DNA of 6,137 nucleotides, taken from the NCBI GenBank assembly GCA_014379665.1, contig JACMLK010000110.1, positions 1 through 6,137 of the forward strand. The letters run 5' to 3'. The position numbers were made by a program, and so were the translations under genes. The notes under the pieces are model-generated. The model saw only the letters and a program-made list of their open reading frames with translations. It did no database searches and was not told the origin of the DNA. This document shows positions 1 through 6,137 of the stretch, piece after piece (position 1 is the stretch's first letter; each line of letters starts with the position of its first letter). The stretch comes from Saprospiraceae bacterium. GTDB taxonomy: Bacteria; Bacteroidota; Bacteroidia; Chitinophagales; Saprospiraceae.

Positions 1-249
1 GGTATCAATAGCGGAGAAATGATCTCTGGCAATATTGGTTCTGTCAGTCTCAAAAGACTGGACTATACAGTCATAGGCGATACCGTGAATACTGCACAAC
101 GTCTTCAGGCAGCAGGAACTCCTGGTCAGATTGTGATCAGCAATGATGCCTATCTGAAAGTGAAAGAGTCTTTTAATTGTGAAAAAATTGGTGAAGTCTC
201 TCTGAAAAACAAATCAAAACCTGTTACCATTTTTCAGGTTCTTGACTAA
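1..249 (+). CDS. Class III adenylate cyclase, C-terminal fragment (5' end outside window)
   Basis: The reading frame is open from base 1 and stops at TAA 247-249, giving 82 residues. The ATG at 19-21 is internal to the domain and is not the start. The fragment is the second half of a class III nucleotide cyclase catalytic domain. It opens with GINSG, followed by NIGS and then DYTVIGDTVNTAQRL. Counting from base 1, Thr23 occupies the purine-binding position, and Asn30 and Arg34 are the transition-state residues. Thr in place of Asp at that position is characteristic of class IIIb adenylate cyclases, which make cAMP from ATP. The two metal-binding aspartates and the purine-binding lysine would lie upstream, so activity cannot be judged here. 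The protein ends about 20 residues after the last conserved strand, so the cyclase is its C-terminal domain. N-terminal sensor domains are likely but unseen. The gene converges on the YitT gene with eight bases between stop codons. Confidence 0.93.
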   Translation, partial: GINSGEMISGNIGSVSLKRLDYTVIGDTVNTAQRLQAAGTPGQIVISNDAYLKVKESFNCEKIGEVSLKNKSKPVTIFQVLD

Positions 250-257
250 AAACCCTA

Positions 258-1145
258 TTAGTGCTTCCTTGATTTTTTTATGATTCCTCCTGTCACTTCC
301 TTTATACTCTGCACATAAAAAAACGCTGCAGGATCAGCTTCCGAAATAGCCTCTTTAATACGATGTATCTCAAGCCGGGTCACGATGGTCATGACAATAT
401 CGCAATCATATTTTATATCGAAAGATCCCGGCAAATATCCCCGCTCCCCTTTGTACACAGATATCGCTTTACCAAAATCATTCACTATGATGGATTTCAC
501 CATTTCATATTCTTTCGAAATCACCGTGAGTGCTGTATATTCTTCAAAACCGTCCACTACATAATCTGCGGTCCTGGCCGCTGTAAAATAAGTCAGAATA
601 GAGTACATAGCTGCTTCAATACCAAAGGAAAAAGCTGCCCCAAGAAAAATAAACGTATTGACAAAAAGTATAATCTCACTTGTGGTAAATCCATACTTTT
701 TATTGGTATAATCAGCAATCACTTCCAGGCCATCGATCACTCCCCCACCCTTTATAACCAATCCAATACCCAGCCCAATCAAAAATCCACCAAAAATAGC
801 AATCAGTATTTTGTCTTCTGTCACTGCTTCATTAAAATGGATAAAATGCATAAGCAGAGACAACATCAGAATGGCAATCATGGCCTGAACGGCAAAAGTT
901 TTACCAATTTTTTTATACCCGATGTAGACAAAAGGAATATTCAAAACGATCAGTAATAAACTGATGTTCACATGAAAAATGCCATGAGCCAAAATCGAAA
1001 TACCTGTCACTCCCCCATCAAGAAAATGATTGGGAATCATAAACCCCCTTAGGGCAACCACCGCAGAGAGTACTCCTAAAACAGTGTAAGTTATCCCGGG
1101 TATTGAAAAAATACTTTTCCAATGTATTTTCTGATGTAAAGGCAC
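258..1145 (-). CDS. YitT family membrane protein (DUF161 plus DUF2179)
   Basis: This complete 295-residue protein matches the YitT/YpjC family in length and layout. About five hydrophobic segments are visible, near residues 13-34, 59-77, 83-104, 112-132 and 156-176. They are followed by a soluble C-terminal DUF2179 domain at about 200-288. Two glycine-rich motifs, LDGGVTGIS (42-50) and KGGGVIDGLEVIA (132-144), sit in equivalent places in the two halves of the membrane region and suggest an internal duplication. The C-terminal domain shows the usual landmarks: KGERGYLPG (232-240), TRLEIHRIKE (256-265), DPAAFFYV (271-278) and EVTGG (283-287). The transport substrate or role of this family is not established, and I assign none. 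The start is GTG at 1145-1143. No ATG occurs in frame between the upstream stop (TAA 1196-1194) and residue 36, and starting at 36 would remove the first membrane segment. A Bacteroidota-type promoter lies just upstream, so the gene is probably expressed separately from the HD gene behind it. Confidence 0.93.
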   Translation of the reverse strand: MPLHQKIHWKSIFSIPGITYTVLGVLSAVVALRGFMIPNHFLDGGVTGISILAHGIFHVNISLLLIVLNIPFVYIGYKKIGKTFAVQAMIAILMLSLLMHFIHFNEAVTEDKILIAIFGGFLIGLGIGLVIKGGGVIDGLEVIADYTNKKYGFTTSEIILFVNTFIFLGAAFSFGIEAAMYSILTYFTAARTADYVVDGFEEYTALTVISKEYEMVKSIIVNDFGKAISVYKGERGYLPGSFDIKYDCDIVMTIVTRLEIHRIKEAISEADPAAFFYVQSIKEVTGGIIKKSRKH

Positions 1146-1171
1146 TGATCTTATTTTATATGTTTCAAGCC

Positions 1172-1203
1172 CAAAACTACAATAATAATACCGTTAAATC
1201 AAA
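1172..1203 (-). promoter_or_regulatory. Predicted Bacteroidota-type promoter for the YitT gene
   Basis: On the minus strand TTTG at 1203-1200 is followed by a 20-base spacer and then TAGTTTTG at 1179-1172. This fits the Bacteroidota consensus of a -33 TTTG and a -7 TAnnTTTG about 19-21 bases apart. Transcription would begin near 1166-1164, leaving a leader of about 20 bases before the GTG at 1145. AAGA at 1153-1150 is the only purine-rich stretch close to the start, so no strong ribosome binding site is seen. The spacer contains a short TAT triplet run (1190-1182). The match is exact but the motif is short and the surroundings are AT-rich, so this remains a prediction. Confidence 0.55.
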
Positions 1204-1238
1204 GTCTCAAACTTTAACAAATAACTTCTGACTCCAAA

Positions 1239-1889
1239 TCAGCTTTTGATTTCTTCCCATCCCCATTTATGCACTATTTCTGTCAGATAATTTCTTTTGA
1301 CAGGTTCACGATATTTTTTACCGTATGCAGTATGATAGCTGTGGGTGCTAAGAAATTTCACCTGAAGCCTGTCCCACTCTTCTTCATTTTTGACTACATT
1401 GTACACCAGAAACTCTTTAAATAATGTTTCCCCTATACTATAAAACAAATCGGTACCTAAGTAATCTACGTCCGCATCACATAGGATCTGTTCCAAAAGA
1501 TTAGTTGGTTTTTGTGGTAATCTGGTGGCCCCGATCATACTGCAAATCCGATCAATGTCATTGCTACTGTAGCCCCATCCAGGCAATGTTTCGCGCACAT
1601 ATTTTATGCCCTGCTCTTCATGGTTGAAGTAATTCCACATGATTCCTATGTCATGCATCAATGCAGCTGTCCGAAGTAAATAGGCATCTTTTCCCGCAAT
1701 CTTCAATCTTCTGATATAAGCATTACAGGCATTCAACACATCAAGCGTGTGATGTACTCCATGATAACTTAATGCATCCGGAATCTCATTTGTTATTTTT
1801 GCTATGATGAATTTTTTTAATTTACCTATATTCATAGTATCTGTTCGTTTGCCATTCAATTTATTCATTTTCAAATCTTCTTTGTTCAT
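1239..1889 (-). CDS. HD-superfamily metal-dependent phosphohydrolase
   Basis: This 216-residue soluble protein has the residues expected of an HD-domain metal hydrolase, in order. A YHGVHHTLDV motif at 42-51 carries His43 and His47. The HD doublet is His79-Asp80 in ALMHDIG. His90 follows in FNHEEQG, and CDADVDYLG at 137-145 supplies the distal aspartate, probably Asp138. The family hydrolyses phosphoester bonds in nucleotides, including cyclic nucleotides, but the substrate cannot be read from the sequence. The YHxxxHTxDV motif recalls class I cyclic nucleotide phosphodiesterases and is also common in uncharacterised HD hydrolases. No signal peptide or membrane segment is present. The ATG at 1889-1887 overlaps the stop of the adenylate cyclase gene as ATGA, which indicates an operon and likely translational coupling. 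Internal ATGs at residue 8 (preceded by AAAGAAGA) and residue 19 are alternative starts, because the first 20 residues look non-conserved. A cAMP phosphodiesterase role is inferred from context only. Confidence 0.88.
   Translation of the reverse strand: MNKEDLKMNKLNGKRTDTMNIGKLKKFIIAKITNEIPDALSYHGVHHTLDVLNACNAYIRRLKIAGKDAYLLRTAALMHDIGIMWNYFNHEEQGIKYVRETLPGWGYSSNDIDRICSMIGATRLPQKPTNLLEQILCDADVDYLGTDLFYSIGETLFKEFLVYNVVKNEEEWDRLQVKFLSTHSYHTAYGKKYREPVKRNYLTEIVHKWGWEEIKS
1886..1889 (-). other. ATGA stop/start overlap linking cyclase and HD genes
   Basis: Read on the minus strand, the four bases ATGA contain both the ATG of the HD hydrolase gene (1889-1887) and the TGA stop of the large cyclase gene (1888-1886). 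No Shine-Dalgarno-like sequence stands immediately upstream, where the cyclase codons for its last residues are. This favours reinitiation by ribosomes that finish the cyclase, so synthesis of the hydrolase would follow that of the cyclase. If the HD protein instead starts at its residue 8 (1868), the genes would be separated by 17 bases. Confidence 0.75.
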
Positions 1890-4800
1890 TCATATGGTAT
1901 ATCTACGAAATACATATTGATAGTTCCTTTATTTTTTGCTTCAATTTTTCCTCTGTATGTACATGAGAACTTACCTTCTATTAATTGAAAGGTAGTATCA
2001 GAAAGATTAATCTTACCGGGTTCAGAGGTCGCTTCCATTCTTGCTGCCGTATTGACTGTATCCCCCCAAATATCATACACATATTTTTTAATTCCCACTA
2101 TTCCGGCAACGACAGGCCCGCTATTAATCCCTATTCTGATGTCAAATTTACATTTATTAACAGGGTTTTTTACCCAATATATGATTTCAAGGGCAGTTTT
2201 CACTGTCACTGATGCATGAGATCTGTTCTCTTTGGGAAGTCCGCAGACTGCCAGATATGCATCACCTATCGTCTTGATTTTTTCCAGGCCGTTCGCCTCA
2301 ATGATGTTGTCGAATGCTTCAAAACAATGATTTAATTCAAAGACCAGATCATTGGGTGACAGATGCTCACTGATCTTTGTAAAATTAACAAAGTCCGTAA
2401 ATAAAACCGTTACATTATTAAAAAGTCGTGCCTCAGATGTACCTTTGGATTTGAGCTCATCTGCAATTTCCAATGGCAGGATATTCAGAAGCAAGTCATC
2501 TGATTTTTTGCGTTCTTCATCAGCCAGTTTTCGTTGTTGTATAGCTTCAGATCGCTGCATTTCTGCCAATTCCTTTTGCGTAGCCAGCTCCTGCGTTCTT
2601 TCAGACACCTTGACTTCCAGATTTTCATATAACATTGCATTCTCAATAGAGATACCAATTTGACCTGAAAGCAAATTCAAAACTTCTATTCGCCCGGAGT
2701 TAAAGACGCCTTCAATCAGATTATTTTCCAGATATATCAGTCCGATTTTGTTTCCTTTATTCGTAATCGGAAAACATATGACAGACATGATTTTATTATT
2801 CCGGATATATGGATCTGATTGATATTTTTCATCCTGAAAAGCATTGGCAACAGATATTTTTTCCTGAGTTCGCCAGGAGTAATTAATTAATGACACCGGA
2901 ATAATGGTACTACCAGTCACAGTTTCGTTCTCCAGAACTCTGGCATTGTTCGGGCCGGAATTACCTTCTGCTGCAATGATCAGTTCATTATTTTTATTTA
3001 ATATCAAAACACCTCTCTGAGCTCCGGCATTCTCAATTATAATATATATCAGCCTTCCCAGCAATTCGTCCAATCTTAGCTCACTGGCGAGACTTTGCGA
3101 TGCTTTTACTACGGTACTGAAGTCAAGTGCATTAGCAGATGAATTTGAATTGGCTGAAGTAGGTTCATGCAAAGTAAACTCTTCATCCCGCACAACTCCT
3201 GAATGAAAAAGATCGGGATACTTCATTTTCATTATGTTACACACACCTGTGGCATTCCACCGATGATATAATGACCTCGCGTCTTTCAGGTAATGAAGAC
3301 TTTGTTTATTCATACCCGCCGCACTCATAAGACGAGCTGCCTGCTGATTTGCAATTGCTTCATATTGAGTGAAACCATTTTTTGACGATGCAGCAATAGC
3401 TTGCTCAAAGAATCTTATAGCAGGACCAAATTTTCCAGCCATCGCTTTTTCTTCACCCTGAAGAATAAGCCATTGTTGTTCATAATTTTCCGGACATCCT
3501 TTCACCCAATGTTTAAACCAACCAATATTCTTTTTCAATATTTTAGTATATTTCCTTTTATCAATATTTACCATGGTATCATAAGCTGATGCAATGAGGA
3601 GACTGTAATAAAAACTCCATTCGCTTACTGCATGAAAACCCAATAAATTAGCCTGATATTTATCACCCTTTTCTGCCCATTGAAGCCCATCTTCAAATTC
3701 TTCAAAAAAATAAAACAATGGCAGTTTGGCATTATAATATCTGGCTACAGCCGTCATATTACCTGTTTCGTGTTGTTTTTCAAGAAATTGGTCAGCGTCA
3801 AATTCATTATCATTCCAATTACCCGGTTTTGATGTTTGTCCAACCAGTGTTTTCAATACCTGAATCTGAGGAGTAGTAAAACTAAGACCTATTTCATTTT
3901 TAGTTCTCTTCAGATAATCAAGATGGGACCTGGTTTCATTGAGCACCAGATTTAATGGCAACCCCGTAACTGATTTTATCCATATAAAGTCAGTGATCCC
4001 AAAAGCAACAAAACTTGGGTCTCCATTAGCCATACAATCATTAATGTTACTTAAATTGGCATCAAAATTATCTCTGATGGGATATTTCCAGTGAGCATAA
4101 AAGCCATTTACAGTATAACCTAATTTTGTTTTAATGGCAGGTGATTGTGTTTTCCTGTGCAATTTGATGGCTAGATCCCATAAACTAAGTCCCCTTTTGG
4201 ATAACCCAAGTGCTGAATAGGTAATAGTTGAAAATGCTGAAAAACCCCAACTCGATGCATCGGTAAATCCATATTTGATGTGAAAATTTATAATCTTAAA
4301 CGTGACTATGATCATCAGTTCCTGATTTATCTGATATGCACTGGTAGAAAGGTCAATAAGATACTTGTTTATGTCAATAATTTCAGGATCCGTACATTCT
4401 TTTAGATTGTACAGTTTATCCGTATTTCTGAATTTTGTTGAAAATAAAAAAAGGAATTTCAACAACTGCCAGCTGGCCATTAGTTTGATGGACAAAGGTT
4501 TTTCAGGAAATTTAATCCCATATAAACTCATGGCTTTTCTACCCAGTTCCAGCGCTTTAACCGAATTTCCAATTTTGTGAAATAGAGATGAATGTAAATA
4601 GTATATTCTGAGTTTATCCAGATTGGTTCTCGCATACTGAAGTATCTGTTCAAATATAATTTCCGCCTGATTATGGTCACTGTTGAGATATTCACTTTCT
4701 CCTAATTCGGAATATATGCTATAAGTTAATTCATAGTTTTTTGTCCAACAGTCGTCTTCCAGGAGTAATCTGGCACTTGACAGATATTTAACGGCCACAT

Positions 4801-6137
4801 CATATGAAGTTGAATCTTTAGCCTTCTTTCCTGCTATAAAAAAGAGCCGGCAAACTTCCTTTCTTTCTTCAGGATCGTTGATAAATTGCACGTATTCACC
4901 AAAATGACTCACTATGTCAAAAACCACGTCTCCCAACTTTTCATTTGGTGTATTTTCAAACAAAATCCGTCCTGTTTTCAGATGCATCTCAGCTCTTCTG
5001 GTTTCAGGTATCAATACATAAGCAGCTTGTTGGACCCGATCATGTAGAAATTTGAAATTACTGTGAATTTTATCAGATTCTTCCAAAAAGTTTTCTTCAA
5101 TTCCATCCTGATATAATGATAGGGTTCTGTAGTTTACATCTGCAGTCAAAATATAACCGGCCTTTAAAACAGGCGATAAAATATCAAATACTTCATGCTG
5201 TGGCTTTTTAACAATGGCGGCAAGGGTACCAAGATTAAAAGTGTTACCTATGACCGAGGCAGCTTTCATCATCTCCTGAGTATCCGGAGGTAAATCTGAA
5301 AGTTCTTTTGCCATAAGATCTATCACATTGTCTGTGTAGTCAAGACTTTCCAGCACTTTCTGATCCCATTTCCAACCTCCTTCTTCATCCGGATGGATAT
5401 ATCTTTTTTCGTAAAGTGAAAGCAAAAAACGGTTTATAAAAAATGGATTTCCTTTAGTTTTTGAGTACACATGTCTGCCAAGTTCTTTTGCATCATTTAA
5501 CGGGATGGCAAATGAATCTGCCACTATCTGAATGGTAGTAGACTGGTCCAATGGCTGCAAACTTATCTCCTCAATATAAACGTTTTCTTTTTTTATCTGA
5601 TTGATCATAAAACTTAATGGATGGAATTCATCTACCTCATTATTCCTATACGCACCAATGATAAGTACGGGGCTTTTGCCCGGAATGGTCAATACCCGCT
5701 CTATTAGATTTAAAGATGGTATGTCAGACCACTGGAGATCATCAAGAAACAGAACCAAAGGATGCCCGGGGTCACTAAAACAAAAAATAAAATCGAGAAA
5801 GACCATTCTGAACCTATATTCCTGTTCAGCAGGTTGAAGTTTGTGTGTTGGAGGATATTTGCCAATAATCAGTTCCAGATTGGGTATGACCTCAGTGATC
5901 AAAGAAGCATTTGTGCCAAGTACCCCGGTTATTTTTTCTTTCCAGTAATTTATTCTTTCATCACTTGCAGCGAGTATATTTCTGATAGCTTCATCAAACA
6001 CTTCAATAAATGCAAAATAAGGGATATTCCTTTTGAACTGGTCAAACTTACCCGTGAGATACATACCATTTTTTTCAATAACGGGGCTCTGTATTTGTTT
6101 TACCACAATGGATTTGCCAATACCAGAATAACCAGAA
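1886..6137 (-). CDS. Multidomain signalling protein: AAA/STAND ATPase, TPR-like, GAF, class III adenylate cyclase (5' end outside window)
   Basis: The frame is open to the window edge, giving 1416 residues counted from the first whole codon (6136-6134). The GTG at 6106 is not the start, because codons above it encode the Walker A loop GYSGIGKS (2-9). Walker B is LVLFLDDLQW (127-136). The motif HDRVQQAAYVLIPE (365-378) is typical of large kinase/AAA/GAF sensor proteins. A poorly conserved helical, probably TPR-like region spans about 430-970. A GAF domain follows at about 1015-1170, with SVICFPI, IGLIYLENNL and GISIENAMLYENLE. A charged coiled coil (about 1170-1213) leads into LLLNILPLEIADELK. 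The cyclase (about 1240-1413) has both metal aspartates (Asp1248 in FTDF, Asp1292 in IGDAY), the adenine-selecting pair Lys1288 and Asp1355, and catalytic Asn1362 and Arg1366. It should therefore be an active class IIIa adenylate cyclase making cAMP. No membrane segment is evident, so it is probably cytoplasmic. Relatives often start with a protein kinase domain, which may lie upstream. Its stop overlaps the HD gene start. Confidence 0.93.
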   Translation of the reverse strand, partial: SGYSGIGKSIVVKQIQSPVIEKNGMYLTGKFDQFKRNIPYFAFIEVFDEAIRNILAASDERINYWKEKITGVLGTNASLITEVIPNLELIIGKYPPTHKLQPAEQEYRFRMVFLDFIFCFSDPGHPLVLFLDDLQWSDIPSLNLIERVLTIPGKSPVLIIGAYRNNEVDEFHPLSFMINQIKKENVYIEEISLQPLDQSTTIQIVADSFAIPLNDAKELGRHVYSKTKGNPFFINRFLLSLYEKRYIHPDEEGGWKWDQKVLESLDYTDNVIDLMAKELSDLPPDTQEMMKAASVIGNTFNLGTLAAIVKKPQHEVFDILSPVLKAGYILTADVNYRTLSLYQDGIEENFLEESDKIHSNFKFLHDRVQQAAYVLIPETRRAEMHLKTGRILFENTPNEKLGDVVFDIVSHFGEYVQFINDPEERKEVCRLFFIAGKKAKDSTSYDVAVKYLSSARLLLEDDCWTKNYELTYSIYSELGESEYLNSDHNQAEIIFEQILQYARTNLDKLRIYYLHSSLFHKIGNSVKALELGRKAMSLYGIKFPEKPLSIKLMASWQLLKFLFLFSTKFRNTDKLYNLKECTDPEIIDINKYLIDLSTSAYQINQELMIIVTFKIINFHIKYGFTDASSWGFSAFSTITYSALGLSKRGLSLWDLAIKLHRKTQSPAIKTKLGYTVNGFYAHWKYPIRDNFDANLSNINDCMANGDPSFVAFGITDFIWIKSVTGLPLNLVLNETRSHLDYLKRTKNEIGLSFTTPQIQVLKTLVGQTSKPGNWNDNEFDADQFLEKQHETGNMTAVARYYNAKLPLFYFFEEFEDGLQWAEKGDKYQANLLGFHAVSEWSFYYSLLIASAYDTMVNIDKRKYTKILKKNIGWFKHWVKGCPENYEQQWLILQGEEKAMAGKFGPAIRFFEQAIAASSKNGFTQYEAIANQQAARLMSAAGMNKQSLHYLKDARSLYHRWNATGVCNIMKMKYPDLFHSGVVRDEEFTLHEPTSANSNSSANALDFSTVVKASQSLASELRLDELLGRLIYIIIENAGAQRGVLILNKNNELIIAAEGNSGPNNARVLENETVTGSTIIPVSLINYSWRTQEKISVANAFQDEKYQSDPYIRNNKIMSVICFPITNKGNKIGLIYLENNLIEGVFNSGRIEVLNLLSGQIGISIENAMLYENLEVKVSERTQELATQKELAEMQRSEAIQQRKLADEERKKSDDLLLNILPLEIADELKSKGTSEARLFNNVTVLFTDFVNFTKISEHLSPNDLVFELNHCFEAFDNIIEANGLEKIKTIGDAYLAVCGLPKENRSHASVTVKTALEIIYWVKNPVNKCKFDIRIGINSGPVVAGIVGIKKYVYDIWGDTVNTAARMEATSEPGKINLSDTTFQLIEGKFSCTYRGKIEAKNKGTINMYFVDIPYE

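Noticed and set aside
246..300. Bidirectional terminator between the convergent stop codons
   Set aside because: The T-run at 272-277 lies inside the YitT coding sequence and no inverted repeat precedes it on either strand. Only eight bases separate the stops.
363..956. A 197-codon open frame on the plus strand antisense to the YitT gene
   Set aside because: Its product is rich in His, Cys, Phe and Ile with no recognisable motif, and it lies wholly opposite a clearly conserved gene. It is a shadow frame.
1193..1218. Possible hairpin: AAAGT (1201-1205) with ACTTT (1211-1215), or GTTAAA (1193-1198) with TTTAAC (1213-1218), as a terminator for the HD gene
   Set aside because: The stems are only 5-6 AT-rich pairs, the two pairings compete, and no clear U-tract follows. 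The region also overlaps the predicted -33 element. Too weak to call.
1985..5837. Several short plus-strand frames (for example 1985-2212, 2352-2663, 3401-3589, 4365-4580, 5601-5837)
   Set aside because: All lie opposite the long signalling gene, whose frame has family motifs in the ATPase, GAF and cyclase regions. Their products are low in motif content and lack start signals.
1239..6137. The cyclase-HD pair as an anti-phage system of the Pycsar or CBASS kind
   Set aside because: Pycsar cyclases pair with toxic effectors such as membrane or TIR proteins, and CBASS uses unrelated CD-NTases. Here the partner is a hydrolase and no mobile-element or defence genes are seen, so ordinary signalling is the better reading.

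Overview
This window looks like chromosomal DNA from an AT-rich member of the Bacteroidota, possibly a Saprospiria- or Cytophagia-like lineage. Three things point there. The large signalling protein has an architecture I know from those groups and from cyanobacteria. The one clear intergenic promoter fits the Bacteroidota form (TTTG, 20-base spacer, TAnnTTTG). No strong Shine-Dalgarno sequences are visible. This assignment is inference, because there is no rRNA or other marker gene.

Layout from left to right. Positions 1-249 (+) hold the C-terminal end of a class III nucleotide cyclase whose start lies outside the window. Eight bases later the convergent gene at 258-1145 (-) encodes a complete YitT-family membrane protein. 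A 93-base gap (1146-1238) carries the probable promoter of that gene. At 1239-1889 (-) is an HD-superfamily phosphohydrolase. Its start codon overlaps the stop codon of a very large gene at 1886-6137 (-). That gene is open at its 5' end. It encodes a P-loop ATPase, a long helical (TPR-like) region, a GAF domain, a short coiled coil and a C-terminal class III adenylate cyclase.

The two minus-strand signalling genes are joined by an ATGA stop/start overlap, so they are almost certainly co-transcribed and probably translationally coupled. The simplest reading is a cyclic-nucleotide signalling unit: the large protein senses something through its ATPase, helical and GAF modules and makes cAMP, and the HD protein hydrolyses a nucleotide, possibly the cyclase product. 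The second cyclase on the plus strand has a different purine-binding residue (Thr instead of Asp), so the locus holds members of two cyclase subclasses. YitT has its own promoter and no evident functional link to the cyclases. No tRNA, rRNA, CRISPR array, insertion sequence or substantial repeat was seen, and no non-coding stretch exceeds 93 bases.
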